Positions 22,598 through 34,980 of a stretch of DNA of 64,000 bases are shown in pieces. Each line of letters starts with the position of its first letter. Position 1 is the stretch's first letter. The stretch covers positions 680,674 through 744,673 of the forward strand of contig KL197726.1 of the NCBI GenBank assembly GCA_000697665.1. Reading direction: 5' to 3'. This DNA is from Jaapia argillacea MUCL 33604. Its lineage: Eukaryota > Basidiomycota > Agaricomycetes > Jaapiales > Jaapiaceae. A model generated the notes under the pieces. That model had not been told where the DNA came from. It saw nothing but the letters and a program-made list of their open reading frames with translations, and did not search any database. A program made the position numbers and the translations under genes.

Positions 22598-24225
22598 TAG
22601 AGTTAGGGGAATAACTCTCCCTGAGGTTAGTCACATGTTATTAATCAGAAGTGGGATCAAGGGCCTGGTTATAACCAGGTATTTAATCAGTTATTAACCA
22701 AATATTGTGTAGGCGAAATTTTGGAATGTACAAGCAAGTCAACTCTACACATACTCTACATGGTCCAATGGGCTGCTGTGGGAGCACGTTTGGGAGCAGA
22801 AATCTTGCTGACTGTCCAAGAGGCCTAAGAGACTGATGCTGCAGTGGTTCGTGGTGTGTCCAACAAAACATCAAGAACAGTCAGTGATTTGATGTTTAAA
22901 GATGACTCAACTGGGGCTGAATCTCCTAGATAAGGTGAATCCTCGTCATTGTTCTTGTCTTCCCACTCTCGGCCTAGTTCACCTGCTGGATCCACATTGT
23001 TTGCAGCCTCCACAGCCTCAGTATAATCACATCCAGTGGATGATGCAGACTTGAGCTTGCCCAACACAGTTCTTGAGATATCATGGAACTTAACGGTTGG
23101 ATACTTCTTTGAGCGGGTAGTCTCAGTCATTATGTCAGAGGGGGAAGTGGAAAGGCAATGATCAAACATCCATACCTTACATTCCTTCAGATAGAAGGAT
23201 TGAACTTACACCATTGACGTGATGGTGCTCACAAGTTGGCATGCTCACAAGTGGCCGTTGAGCCATGTAAATGTTGACTGGGTGCGTTCATCAGGCATCG
23301 AGTTTGGTGTGACAGGAAACAGATTCTGTGCCAAACACCAGCCAAATATTGAGTCCAGTGTCGGTGTAGATGTGTGAAAAAAATGGAACTCACTGCTAAT
23401 GTTAAGATTGTTACTTCAACGAAGTATACAATGTAAGACTTTTGATACTTCTCTGATGATACCTAGGCTACAGTCACAGAGTAGAATGACGAGAGGATGG
23501 GAGACTATCAGAGATTTCCAGACGATTGATCAAACAGGATCAAGTTGAGACAATGCAAACAAAGATAACGATCTATATTGACAAAGTGAACAAGATGGGG
23601 AATACTAGCGAATACAGGGAAGTATATATACTGAGGTGAAGCACAGTCCGTAGTCTGTAGTAATGATGAGTAAGACAATAGTAAAGCAGTTAGTAAGACA
23701 GTAGTAAGCAGGAGTCAAAGTGAGTCAGAGAGATAGGAGTCTGTAGTTAGGGGTTCGTAGTTTGGAGTCCACAGTTGATGGATGAGTCAGGGATATAGGG
23801 GTCCGTAGTCTATGGTCTGGGTCATGCAGGAGGGTAGAGTATTGTCGTGTCAGAGGTCTGGGGTGACAACGGTCGTGGATGGAGGATGATGCACCCGAGG
23901 TCGGATATGAGGGATGTCGAAGGGGTATGTACCCATTCCTCGTATTCAGGAGAAATATGGTTGTAGTGTTTGATGATCCCGTATAAGGAAGGATGAGATA
24001 TCCGCGAGGAGTGTCAAAGGACCAGAAAAATGAAAAGTAGGCGTAGCGTGGTGTGATTCTTAACAGCTAAAGGTTGGGCACACCTCCCATACAGTATATG
24101 TAAATCCTATCGGAGTTATTAACCGCTCATCCCCAGACCCCAAGTAAATAACAGGTTATATACATGTTTATAACCATGTTAATAACTACACAGTTAATAA
24201 CTCGAGGGTTATTCCCCGAACTCTA
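22598..24225. mobile_element. hAT-like DNA transposon (non-autonomous or decayed), 1628 bp
   Basis: Terminal inverted repeats TAGAGTTAGGGGAATAACTC at the left and, reverse-complemented, TAGAGTTCGGGGAATAACCC at the right. Direct 8-bp target duplication GGTGGAAT at 22590-22597 and 24226-24233. The paralogous site near 50630 has a single GGTGGAAT and no insert. Subterminal GTTATTAA/TTAATAAC motifs recur near both ends. A 114-codon minus frame (22825-23169) is the only sizeable one and is not recognisably a transposase. The 8-bp duplication and TAG-starting TIR fit the hAT superfamily. Confidence 0.88.
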
Positions 24226-24329
24226 GGTGGAATGCAAGTGGAATGGGTGCTTGAGTGTCGGCGAATTGGCGATGGAGGATGAGGTTAGGTCTCCAGCACG
24301 TGATCTGTAGCCAATCAGATGTCCACGCT

Positions 24330-25790
24330 CATTCACCTGCATGCCATCACCTGTGCCAATCTGAACGAACCACGGAAATAGACTGGGAGTTATATTTCAG
24401 TCTGCCTCCTGCCAACGTGTACCCGAACCAAGCTCCTCTCATTCCCCATCCCTCTTCACCGCACAAATCCCTTGTACTCCTCGCATCCTCACATACCCTC
24501 CTCACCATCCGACTCCACCCCTTCCCGGACTCCATCGAAACCGTCCTACTCGCTCTCATATCAGTTTCGTTCAAGAATGTCTTGGAGTATGGGCAGTTGC
24601 ATCGGCAAGTGAGCATAGACAGCAAGGTGTAAAGAAGGTGGTTGGAACTTGTGTATATTGGCGATAGTATTCGTCTTGGGTGCTTGGACCCGAATCACCT
24701 TCATAGCATTCACCCTCCCATACTCCAATTTCTTCGATGATCCCTCCTATCCGTTTCATCACCTCAAAAAACCCGAACCCTACAATCCTGGCACCACCCC
24801 GTCTCTTTCCCCGCAACCTGCACAATCCTAACGACACTCCTTCTCATCACCTCCGACACGCTCTACTCTCGCTCATCACTCTCAATCAAAGATGTGATCG
24901 TAGCCCTTGGACTTCCTCGGATACAACCTCTCCTCCGACAACCTCTCGGCGCCCGGTATCTACGCACGGTACCTCCACATCCTCGTTAACCTCTCATGAT
25001 CGGCGCGGGACCGGTGGTGCTTGGATGCAGAGTTTCATGCGTTTGGCTACGAGCTTTCTTACGGGAGATGAAGGTTGGTAGGGCCGGAGTAATTCCCAAC
25101 TTTCGTCCTGTGGTTCTGGCATTGGTTCGTTGAACTGATTGGTGTGCCATAGCGCTCGTCTTCACCATCATTTCATCCATCACGACATTATCAATTCAAG
25201 CATATCCAGAACCTAGGTTCCTAATCCTGCTATAGCTCCCTTTCCTAGCGCTTGCGGGGAATAGCACGTTCTTCGGGATAGTTGGGAAGTTATTCTAGGT
25301 ATGTTCCTTCTCTCCTTCCTTGGCGCCGTTCGTGTACTGACCCCTCCACGCAGACGACATAGATCAAATCCAACATCTTCCAAACCTCCCTCTCCGGCGT
25401 CATCCACCAAGGCGTCATACCCTCCCTCTTTCGCCTTCGAACCCTCCTCGATGAACGTTCTCTTGGGAGTGAGGAGATTAGGATCGCTTAGTGGAAAACA
25501 TACAAGCCTCCTCGGCATCTTTCGGGTGTGTCACATACAGGTTAGCCCCGTTCCCCTTATCTTCCGTTGAACTTGTGCTCATTTCGTTGTGTTGGGCAGA
25601 TGTGGATTCGGGGAAAGTCACAATAACAGACCTTGCCGGCGCCTCCCTCCACCCCCTTCACCACCCTCTCCGCGACACGAGACACATACCTAATCTCAAC
25701 CTTACACGCAGCACCTCGCATACTATGTCTGGCACTACAACACGAGATATCCCAGCATTTGAACCTCGATCATCTTGATGAAGGTTCGGA
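24330..25790 (+). pseudogene. SMP3-like GPI mannosyltransferase pseudogene, copy 2 (5'-truncated)
   Basis: Begins in mid-gene: the HPDEYF exon is missing because the sequence abuts the 5' end of the dehydrogenase remnant. Recognisable pieces are the segment corresponding to VACVRLNEP (here CANLNEP), LGAWTRITFIAFTLP, and LSSDNLSAPGIYARYLHI in shifted frames. The terminal exon has VDSGKVTITDLAGASLHPLH. Many stops and frame changes. Confidence 0.65.
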
Positions 25791-26759
25791 GGTTGGGATG
25801 AGGGATGGGCCGACGTTGGGGGTGGGAGGGGGCGTGTGAGGAGGGTGTTGGTGGGTAGCGTGGTGGGATTGCGGAGCGGGTGAGTGACGAGGGAGAGTGT
25901 GGAGAGTGGAGAGGTCAAGTGCAACGCGTTCGTATCCTTTTCTATTGAACGGCGCGTAACTTGATGGTATCCGCGACGCTTCATTTATGCATGTGGAGAT
26001 GGCTGAGCGAGCGCCAAGGAAGGAAGGAGGAAAGAGAGACGGCGGGGAATGTGGGTTTGGTGGGGGTTCTGGCGAATATGGAGTTTAGGGAGGTGGGAGA
26101 AGGATGTCCTCGATGAGGAATTGGGAGATACCCGGCGATCATTTGGCAGGCCAAAGTAAGTCTTTCCCTCTCTCACTTATTCACGCTGTCGATTCTCACG
26201 TTGGGGTTTTCTGCAGAGTGAAACAAGTCTTAGCAGCTCATCCGCAGCGGCTCCAAGTAGAGCTATTCATCCTCATCAACAATCTATCATCCGAGCTCCT
26301 CGCTTATATGCTTACCGTCTACTCCCGCCGATCTCTCCAAACTATCGACTACGCCGCCCGAGGAACCGAAGAACCCCAGGGAGAGCGTGATGGTGCCCGT
26401 CGTACCACAATACTTACCCTCCCTCCAAACCTCTCCCCAACTCTGCACCTACCTCTATACCAACGCTTCGACTCTCAGGTCTTCCCTATACACAACCTCA
26501 ACGCCCCATCACCATTAGACTTGAGGAGCGCTGCCATCAAGGTTATTCGGTGACTTTAAATCTCGTCTTGGTCCTTGACTTTGGTTGTTGAGAATGCTAA
26601 ACATCTCTGCGTTGGGATTTCAAGCATCTGGGAAGTCGTCGGTGAGTGTAACATTCAACATCACTCAACCTTGGCAAGAAGGAATACTGTGTGATCAAGG
26701 TTAACGCTTGGTCCGTCCATTTCTTCTGTTCTTCTTCTCATACTCACTTATGCCTTATT
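25791..26759 (+). other. SMP3-distal degraded segment and junction to carbamoyl-phosphate synthase remnant
   Basis: Contains the VLAAHPQRLQVELFILINNL, SSELLAYMLTVYSRRSLQTI and DYAARGTEEP segments seen after every SMP3 copy. It then passes, at roughly 26.5-26.7 kb, into unrelated carbamoyl-phosphate synthase sequence. The GGGA-gene remnant that normally follows is absent here. Confidence 0.5.
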
Positions 26760-28020
26760 TCCAGGTTATCTTGCTCCTCCACTCTGACGTCGAAAGCAAC
26801 CAGTTATCCCCTCGCCTACACGGCCTCCAAGATCCCCCTCGGACCCACCCTCCTTGACCTTCCCAACGCCATCACGAAAACGACGACAAGGTGCATCGAA
26901 CCTCGCTCGGATTACATCGTCACGAATGTCCCCAAATGCCATGTCACCAAACTCTCATCCCAAGTTGATCGTAACATTAGCTCGAGCATGAAGAATGTTG
27001 GAGAGCTTATGGTGATTGGTCGTACATGGGAAGAATCGTTGCAGAAAGCTGTTAGGATGGTTGATCCAAAGTATAATGGGTTCGAAATTGGTGGAGTCGG
27101 TAAGGCGGGAGAGTCTGAGGGAGAGAAGGGATGAGAGGTTGGAGTATGAGGTGAGGAAACCAACTGACTTGAGGCTGTTCGTGCTGTATGCGATGTTTGA
27201 GAAGAAGTGGGGTTGTTGACAGGTCGCACGATATCACTAAGATCGACAAGGTATGATTTGCGCATTCTTGCTGTTGTAGGCGGTCGTATCTGACTCGGTG
27301 TGGTTATAGTGGTACTTCTACAAACTCGACAACATTGTCCAAATCGTCATATCATCAACTGCGTTGGCACTCTCGACAAAGTTGGTTCGCGAGCTTATGC
27401 TCCGCGGTAGACGCCAAGGTTTCTCCGATATCTAAATCGCCCTCCTCTTTTCCTCGACCAAACACGAAACCCGCGCCCACAAACAATCCCCCTCCGTCAC
27501 ACCCTTTGTCAAACGTATCGACACACTCGCACTGAATACCCCCGCTCACACCAGCTACCTCTACGTCACCTATAACGCCACCACACATGACGTTGGATTC
27601 AACAAACATGGTACCATGGTCCTCGGTTCTGGCGTTTATCGCATTGGCACATCGGTGGAGTTGGATTGGTGTGTGGTCACTTGTGCTAGGGAGTTGACGC
27701 AGATGGGGAGGAAGACCGTTATAATTAACTACAATCCGGAAACTGTTGTTACTGATTTCGACGAGGTGGATCGGTTGTACTTTGAGGAGTTGGGCTTTGA
27801 GAGGGTTATGGATGTTTATGAGATGGAAGGGGCCGAAGGTGTTGTCGTTAGCGTTGGAGGTCAGTCCTTGCATTCGCTTTCTCCCCTTTTCTCCAAAATG
27901 ATGTGCGGCGATAGAGTAATTACCGCAGAATATTGCGTTGAGGTCGAAGAATGCTGGCGTTAACGTGCTTGGAACGGATCCGTTGATTATTGAATCTGCG
28001 GACGATCGTCACAAATTTTG
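26760..28020 (+). pseudogene. Carbamoyl-phosphate synthase large-chain pseudogene (internal fragment)
   Basis: The parent enzyme (arginine-specific CPA2 or CAD type) makes carbamoyl phosphate. Pieces in order: RLSCSSTLTSKATSYPLAYT, ELMVIGRTWEESLQKAVRMV, EVRKPTDLRLFVLYAMFEKK, DITKIDK then WYFYKLDNIVQIV across an intron, and NATTHDVGFNKHGTMVLGSG. These continue into ETVVTDFDEVDRLYFEELGF, then NIALR.KNAGVNVLGTDPL and ESADDRHKF. At least two frameshifts (near 27120 and 27200) and internal stops disrupt it. It covers only the middle of the enzyme, lacking both the N-terminal ATP-grasp start and the C-terminal half, and it ends abruptly after DDRHKF. Arginine-specific versus pyrimidine type not decided. 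Confidence 0.85.
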
Positions 28021-28069
28021 TACCTGCCATAAATCCCATTGGTTTCATCGGTCATAGGTATACGCATGA

Positions 28070-29328
28070 ACCACAGGCTCACCAGCATAACCGCGTCCCC
28101 CCAAAGGGGTTTTGCGCTAGCTCAGGTCAAACATCTTTGAGATGATTACAGAACACCTGGACCATTTCCTTCGGGATCACCGATCCCTTGTTGGCTTGGG
28201 GTTGTGAAGTGAAAGGCATCGAGATCGTCTTCTCAGGAGTCAGTTCGCTTGGAATCGACGATTGGGGTATGGTGTTGTCACGACCCACGTGAATTGCCAT
28301 CTTGACAATGCCGTCTTCATTTGGCTGGGAGGGAATATTTGATACGGAGAAAGATGGGGGATATGATCGCTTACAAGAAATACGTAGAACCTGATTTGAA
28401 ATCTGGGACGACGGGGCGTTTCCGATATCCCTCCAGTGCTTTCTCAGTTGCCAACTGGATGCTGGCAACACTCTGGCTTTGTAACTATAGACGTCAAGGG
28501 GGTTACTGTGGATCCTAGGAAAGCTGGACACACCCAATAGCAAGGCACATCGTCGAAAGATCCAGCTCGGAATATGTGGCGGACATTCAAGACTCAGTGG
28601 CATTAACGATATTATCCGCAGATGACACGATCCCATCCAAGCACTCTACGTGGGACGTCACACCATCTTTCCGTACCAATCTCGTCACTGGTTTTCCCGC
28701 TATAACTTGATCACCCAACGGCGTAACTTTTGACATCAACAGAGACTCCTTGACTCAGAGCAGCATACGCCCAACCACCATCTTGGTCGAGATAGCCAGA
28801 TGTGATGGAGGCGAATACCGTCTGAACTCCTGGAAGAAAAATCGCTCCAATCGAAGATCCATGCTCCAGATTTGTGAGCTGCGAACACAGAGACATGTCA
28901 TTCTGGTATGAGCTGCCGATGTATGTGTGGCCACCGAATTGAGTACCAGGACACCGCATCTGATGCGAAACGAAGCGTTAACCACTTTCACCCCTGCTCG
29001 ATGAATTAGCAGAGAAACCGTACTCGTGATAGGTATCATCCCATTCTTTCTCGTCCTTCCACACATCAATAGCCTCCTTTGCAAACCTAGCGTAGAAGGT
29101 ATCAGAATAGGAAGTCTGAACAACTGGATGGGATGTCAACGATTGGCTCAAAAGTCAGGCTCATGGCAACTTACTCTTATCCGAGTCGGTACTAGCAGCA
29201 TCGGGTGCTGAAAGCACATTTGAGCGATCTATGAAAGTAACATCCACGAATCTTCTGTTAAGGAGATGGAAGGCCGTGAACAAACCAAAACAACCACCCC
29301 CGACGATCAAAACCTTCTCAGCTGACAT
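28070..29328 (-). pseudogene. FAD-dependent amine/amino-acid oxidase (DAO superfamily) pseudogene
   Basis: Starts at 29328 with a Rossmann fold: MSAEKVLIVGGGCFGLFTAF, then VDVTFIDRS and APDAASTDSDK. An intron (GTAAGT...CCATCCAG) follows, then TSYSDTFYARFAKEAIDVWK. Next come PGVQTVFASITSGYLDQDGG and WAY, then VIAGKPVTRLVRKDGVTS after a frame change near 28705. A TGA replaces an expected Trp in the NATES.MSATYSELDL segment. The C-terminal part (GYRKRPVVPDFKSGSTYFL, intron, PNEDGIVKMAIHVGRDNT) meets TGA in LKDV.PELAQNPFGGTRLCW and then decays. The final catalytic/FAD-binding end is missing. Resembles fructosyl-amine/sarcosine-type oxidases of fungi. Confidence 0.78.
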
Positions 29329-31740
29329 CTAGAAGAATGCAGAGAGTGTATGTCGAGGTTAACGACGAGAAAATGGAGATGGCGGTGTGGAAGAAGGGGG
29401 CAAGCTACACGTAGAATTACGATAGACTCTTAATTTTAAATCAGAATCAAATCCATTTTCGATATGCTCACATTTGAATCTAGCCCTTGAAATCAAGCTA
29501 CCAGAATCGGAAAGCCACAAGAAGACAAGCCTACGCCGTCGTCGAACCATGCGTAGCCCCTCGCGGATGCGCCACCTATACGTCGGAGGACTCGGTTCGG
29601 TTTATCTTATCTCTCCATCCCTCATGATCTTCAATTCAGTTATCTTATCTTTCGTTCTCTTCGCTTCTGTTTTACTTTCTACACAAATCGCATGTCTCGG
29701 CTGTCCTCCACATTCCACTCTTCGAATCTCGTTGAAACTTTATTGTTGGGTTCCGAATCCGTTGGGGAAGTAGGGGAGAGCCCAGAGCTCGATCGCTGGG
29801 TCCCGTTGGTCGGACCGGGACGTAGGTGCATTACCCCAGCTTGATCGCTCGGGAGTCGTCTTCTCCCCGAGCAATTGCCCCAACGGTAAGGGATTTGATG
29901 GTACTGTGAGGCTTGGTTTCGTAGATTGTAATTCCTTTTCGTTTGATTCGGACATGCTCGNNNNNNNNNNNNNNNNNNNNNNNNNNNNNNNNNNNNNNNN
30001 NNNNNNNNNNNNNNNNNNNNNNNNNNNNNNNNNNNNNNNNNNNNNNNNNNNNNNNNNNNNNNNNNNNNNNNNNNNNNNNNNNNNNNNNNNNNNNNNNNNN
30101 NNNNNNNNNNNNNNNNNNNNNNNNNNNNNNNNNNNNNNNNNNNNNNNNNNNNNNNCTCTCCTTCACATCGAATTCTTTCGCCATTTCTGCCAGTCACTAC
30201 CTGTTCCTCTGTCATCTCAGCTAGTTTCCCATTGTGAAGACACCGGCGGAGATCGCGCGGATGTATTGGGACTTTGTATTTAGGTGCAGCCCACCTTTAA
30301 GGGCCCTCGTCGAATTATCCCCCCGTGCTTACTGCTATCTCTCTGCGTGAACGCGAATTCTTCCCTTCAAACACTTGAACCTACTGCTTAAACTCGATCT
30401 CGATAAGATTAGCTCTCGGTCGAATAAGCTTTCCGGACTCTAACGCACGTGGAATTTACTTCCGCGCTTGCGATCTGATCTTACTCCTCTCGTCTACGAC
30501 TATCTGGCTCCCTGGCTCTCGAAGCTCTGCTAGCCGCCTACCCTCTCGCCCTTACTCCTGATTCGCAGCCTCAAGTTTCTCACCTGTACACGGTTAGACC
30601 GAGTACAGCGTGCAGTCTCAAACTCGCTTCTCTCTCTCCCTCTCGCTACGTCTAGGCTACGCTTACGAGTCTAAAGCCCTTGTACCCGGAGGCGTGCGCT
30701 TCCTCTACAGCGGCTGGTCCTTTCGACTTCGACCAGGGAGAGAACCAAGTCATGATTTGTTATTAGATAGCGTCATTGGGGAACTCGGAATAGGCACAGT
30801 AAGGCAGAGAGGAATCTAGGGATACCGAGTAGTAGTGCAGCGCGGACATAGTCTTGAGAAGCATCCACAGCAGATTCCAAGGAATCCGCCCGACAAGTAG
30901 TATTAAGCTGAAGCCTGACAGAGGCCTGAGGGAATACCCTCCAAAATATTGGCTGCACCATGGCCGCAGCCAGAGGTGTATGGCGGATGCTAACTTCGCC
31001 ACAAAGGATTGTCGTGGCTCATTGCACCCTTCAAATTGAAATCCGAGCCCAGAAAATACTTGGGCGAGGATTGGCGCAATCCTGAAACTCGAAGGCCACG
31101 AGATTGCTTAGAGTGTTGAGGACAGAGTGGAAGTGAAGTATGAAACGGAGAGCGAACGAATTACAGATATGAGGTACATATGTGATGCTTCAAGATATGG
31201 TGATACCAGGAGCTGGAACACATTTGGATGAGTCCCAAGTCGGAGATCGAGGCAAGGGTCAGTCAACTCACCAAATCCAACGACACCCTGCTTCCCCATT
31301 TCGATGCGAGTCACTTTCTCTGTGAAACACAGGTCCTCTCGTCGCATCTTCCAAAACTCGCCGAACGAGAGTTTGAGAGACGAAAAGGGAGCAGCGAAAG
31401 AGATCTAGGTGTACCTCAAATCGTCCATAACGTGCGGCTCCATACAACCCCTGGAGTGTCAATTGAGCTAGCAACTCGCGGAACACTTTATAGTGGAAGG
31501 ACGCGATCGTCAGCTTCAAAGTTGCGAGGTCGCTTTGAGAATGGAAGAGGGAGTGTAAAGGAGATGGCGAGTGTGTGTGGCGACCAAGTGGCGAAGTCGT
31601 GGTTTCCACTTGGGGGTACGTTCATGGTGTTGCGATTGAGGTGGTCAAAGTGAACATCATCAGATCAAGGCTACGACGGAACACGCTGTCAAGAGTTTGG
31701 AATGACGCCTCTACCCAAACCACGCCCTCATCCTCCCTCC
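29329..31740. other. Unassigned interval with assembly gap 29961-30155
   Basis: About 2.4 kb, including 195 N. GC-moderate, pyrimidine-rich stretches at 30300-30660. Open frames on both strands are short and not splice-consistent. No LTR pair, tRNA or recognisable protein was found by eye. Confidence 0.4.
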
Positions 31741-31787
31741 CACACGAAACTGCCCAGTTCAATCTCAAGTTCTGCAATTCTCTTGCC

Positions 31788-33540
31788 ATGCAGCTCACCC
31801 TCAAACAATGGCGCCAAATCTGTCGCTCCCCTCATCAATCATCCTCCGGTATTCCTAGCATTCTGGAGCGCAGGATACCTGCACCTTGATGAATATTTCA
31901 ACTGGTCTTGCGTTCGCCATCGTGAATTATTTGATACCCCGTACGAGCCCTCCCCTCATCGATCCCAACAACCAACTGATCATTAGCTACGCAGGTGCAT
32001 AATCCAGTCATTGTTTCTATTCCAGCGCGTGTCGTTCTTCTTTCTCTCCTCCTGGGTACGCTCTACTCTCCTGATTCCATCATTGCGCCAATCTGAACAA
32101 ACCACACCGAATAGACTCCGCGTTAACCAACCTCCTCTCATCCCCCATCCCTCTTCACCGCCTCGTCCTACTCGCACCCTCACATACCCTCCTCACCTTC
32201 TAACTGCGCCCAAACTCTATCGAAGCCGTCCTACTCGCTCTGGTGTTAGTTTGTTCAAGAACGTCGTGGAATATGGCCAGTTGCGTCTGCGAGTGGGTAG
32301 AGACAACGAAGAGAGTCCAGTAGAACAAGAAGGAGGTGGCCAATGATAGGACTGGTGTGTTTGGGCGATATTATTCGTCTTGGTCACTCAGACCCCAATC
32401 ACATTCCTAGCATTCACCCTCCCAACCATCCTCCAACTCCTCCTATGGCCCCTCCTATCCCCTTCCTCCCCTCAAAAAAACCGAACTTCACAATCCTGGC
32501 TCCACCGCGTCTCTCCCACAACACTCTGCACAATCCTAACGACATTCCTCTTCATCACCTCCGACGCACTCCGCTTCCGCTCATCACCCTCAATCAAAGT
32601 CACGATCGTAACACCGAACTGCCTCGCGTGCAACCTCTCCTCCGACAACCTCTCGCGGCACGGTATCCACCCACGTTATCTCCACATCCCAGTCAACCCC
32701 CTCATAATCGACCCGGGTCGGGTGGTGCTTGGATGCTGAGCTTCGTTGGTTTGGCTCCGAGTTATCTTCCAGGAGATGAAGGCTGGTGGGGACGGGAGTA
32801 CGTGGAGTTTAGTAAAACAAAGTAAGTCCCAACCTTTCTTCTGTTTATTGGGATTGGTTCATTTAACTGATTTCGTTTGCGATAGCATTGGTCTCTACAT
32901 TCATTTCATCTATCACGATGTTATCGATCCAACCACATCAAGAGCCTCGGTTCTTAATCCCACTACTTGTACCTTTCGCAGCGCTTGTAGGGAACAGCAC
33001 GTTCTTTGGGGGGGTCAGGAAGCTATTCTGGGTTTGTTCCTCTGTCCTTCCTTCCCGCCGTTCGTGTGCTGACCCTCCACCTCAGACAACATGGATGATA
33101 TCCAACATTCTCCCAACCCTCGCCTTCGCCATCTTCTACCGAGGACACGTCATACTCTCCGTCTTTCACATTCGTACCCTCCTCGATGAATATTCTGATG
33201 GGAGTACGGATGTTAGGATCGTGTATTGGGAAACATACATGCCTCCTTGGCATCTTTTCGGTATGTCACAACCAGGTTAGCCCGCTTCCCCTTCTTCTTT
33301 CCAACTTGTGCTGATTTCGTTGTGTTGCGTTGAATAGATGTAGATTCGTAGAAAGTCACAGGAACAGACCTTGCCGGCGCCTCTCCTTTCACCCTCCTCA
33401 CCACCCTCTCTCCGATACAAGACGCATACTTAATCGCGCTCCTCGACGCAACCCCACGCAACCATGTCTGGTATTACAACACGAGATATCCGCATTCGAA
33501 GCGCGATCATCTTGATGAGGTTTGGGAGGTTGGATTGAGG
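31788..33540 (+). pseudogene. SMP3-like GPI mannosyltransferase pseudogene, copy 3
   Basis: Keeps the start ATG CAG CTC ACC and a degenerate motif YLHLDEYFNW, where HPDEYF has become HLDEYF. Exon 1 is joined directly to later sequence by a deletion that removes intron 1 and part of exon 2. Later pieces include FITSDALRFRSSPSIKVTIV, FGMSQPG and MSGITTRDI equivalents. Several frame changes; not functional. Confidence 0.7.
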
Positions 33541-34299
33541 GTTGGGTTGACGTTGGGGATGTTTAGGTGAGAGGGGCGGTGTGAGGAGGGTGTCGATGGG
33601 TAGGGGAGGGAGGCCGAGGAGAGTGAACAGGTGATGTAGCGGTGCGTGACGGTGCTGCTGTTGTGGGTTTATCGGCGTTCGGTATCATGGGTCGATTCTG
33701 ACCCAAAGTCAAGATAATGAGTTCGTATGCTTTTCTATCGGAACGACACGTAACTCGATGAAATCGATGACGCATCATCTAAACGCGCGGAGATGGCTGA
33801 GCGAGATCCGAGGAAGAAAGGAGGAAAGGGAGACGGCGGGGAATGTGAGTTTGGTGGGGGTTTTGGCGAATACGGAGCTTAGGGAGGGGATATCCTCGAA
33901 GCGATTGACGATGAGTTAGGAGATACGCCGCGATGATTTGGCGGGGCAAAGTAAGTATTTCCCTCTCCGACTTATTCACATGTTCGATTTTAATGTTGCT
34001 GTTCCGACAGGATGATAGAAGTCTTAGCAGCTCATCCGGAGCTCCCTCCATGCAGAGCTATCCATACTCACCATCCTCACTCCTCGTTTTCGCGCTTACC
34101 GTTACTCCCGCCAACCTCTCCAAACTATCGACTACACCGCTCGAGGAACCGAAGAACCCCGGGGGACGGCGTGACGGTACCCGTCGTACCACCATACGTC
34201 CTCTCCCTCCAAACCTCTATACCAACGCTCCGACCATCTCCTCTCTTCCTCCTTCTCTGTGCACAACCTAACCGCCCCATCAGAATTACCTTCCGAGTC

Positions 34300-34980
34300 G
34301 AAGGACTTCAATGAGTGCACGCCTCAAAGATTCTCGGGTACGCCACGAGTGCATACGCAACAAACTCGTTTCGGTCAACAGCGCAAAAGCCCGGTATCCT
34401 ACCGCGACAGCGACACTCCCAACGGTTTCGTTTTCGTTGGATGTGGAGCGAAAGCCATTTGGACTGGGGCGTGGTAACTTGCCCTATGGAAACTACCCAA
34501 CCCCCGACGGCAAATGTTGGATCGGCGCCTCCAAGGATCACGCACACCCCAACCCACCACCACCACGGTATGGGCTATCGGCTTGAAGAAATCGTTCCTC
34601 ATCGATGCTTCGATGAATGTCAATTTCTCCGCTCCAGGAACTGTCTCCTGCCCCAGTCAATCATCCCAAGCTCAGCTTCGTCGTTACGACCTCCATATTA
34701 CCGGAGGAGGAGCACTCGTGCATTGGGACGGCTTTGGAAGCCTTCTCGTTGCCTGCAGCTGCAAAGGATCACGAGCAGCCCGACTCCGCAACTATCACGA
34801 TCTGGACTATTGGATTCACGATGGATCCAACTCGCTTCAATCGATGGAGTTGAATGGGTTCGTATCGCTTTTTTCTTTCGCTTCCGTCCCGCTTCTAATG
34901 TTGAGCACTGCAGACCTGATGTGGAACCAGGCCTGGTGGCTCTCCAGTCTGTTGTTTTGCTTTCTCAAGCCAGATTAACG
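34300..34980 (+). pseudogene. GGGA-signature gene remnant, copy 2
   Basis: Core split over frames: HPTATATLPTVSFSLDVERK-like and YGNYPTPDGKCWIGASKDHA, then TVWAIGLKKSFLIDASMNVN, which keeps the Trp lost in two other copies. The second domain is present as GGGALVHWDGFGSLLVAC and ATITIWTIGFTMDPTRFN. Frame changes at about 34430 and 34690. Confidence 0.5.

Noticed and set aside
29329-31740. Possible LTR retrotransposon or rRNA fragment.
   Set aside because: No terminal direct repeats, primer-binding site, reverse-transcriptase motif or rRNA core sequence could be recognised.
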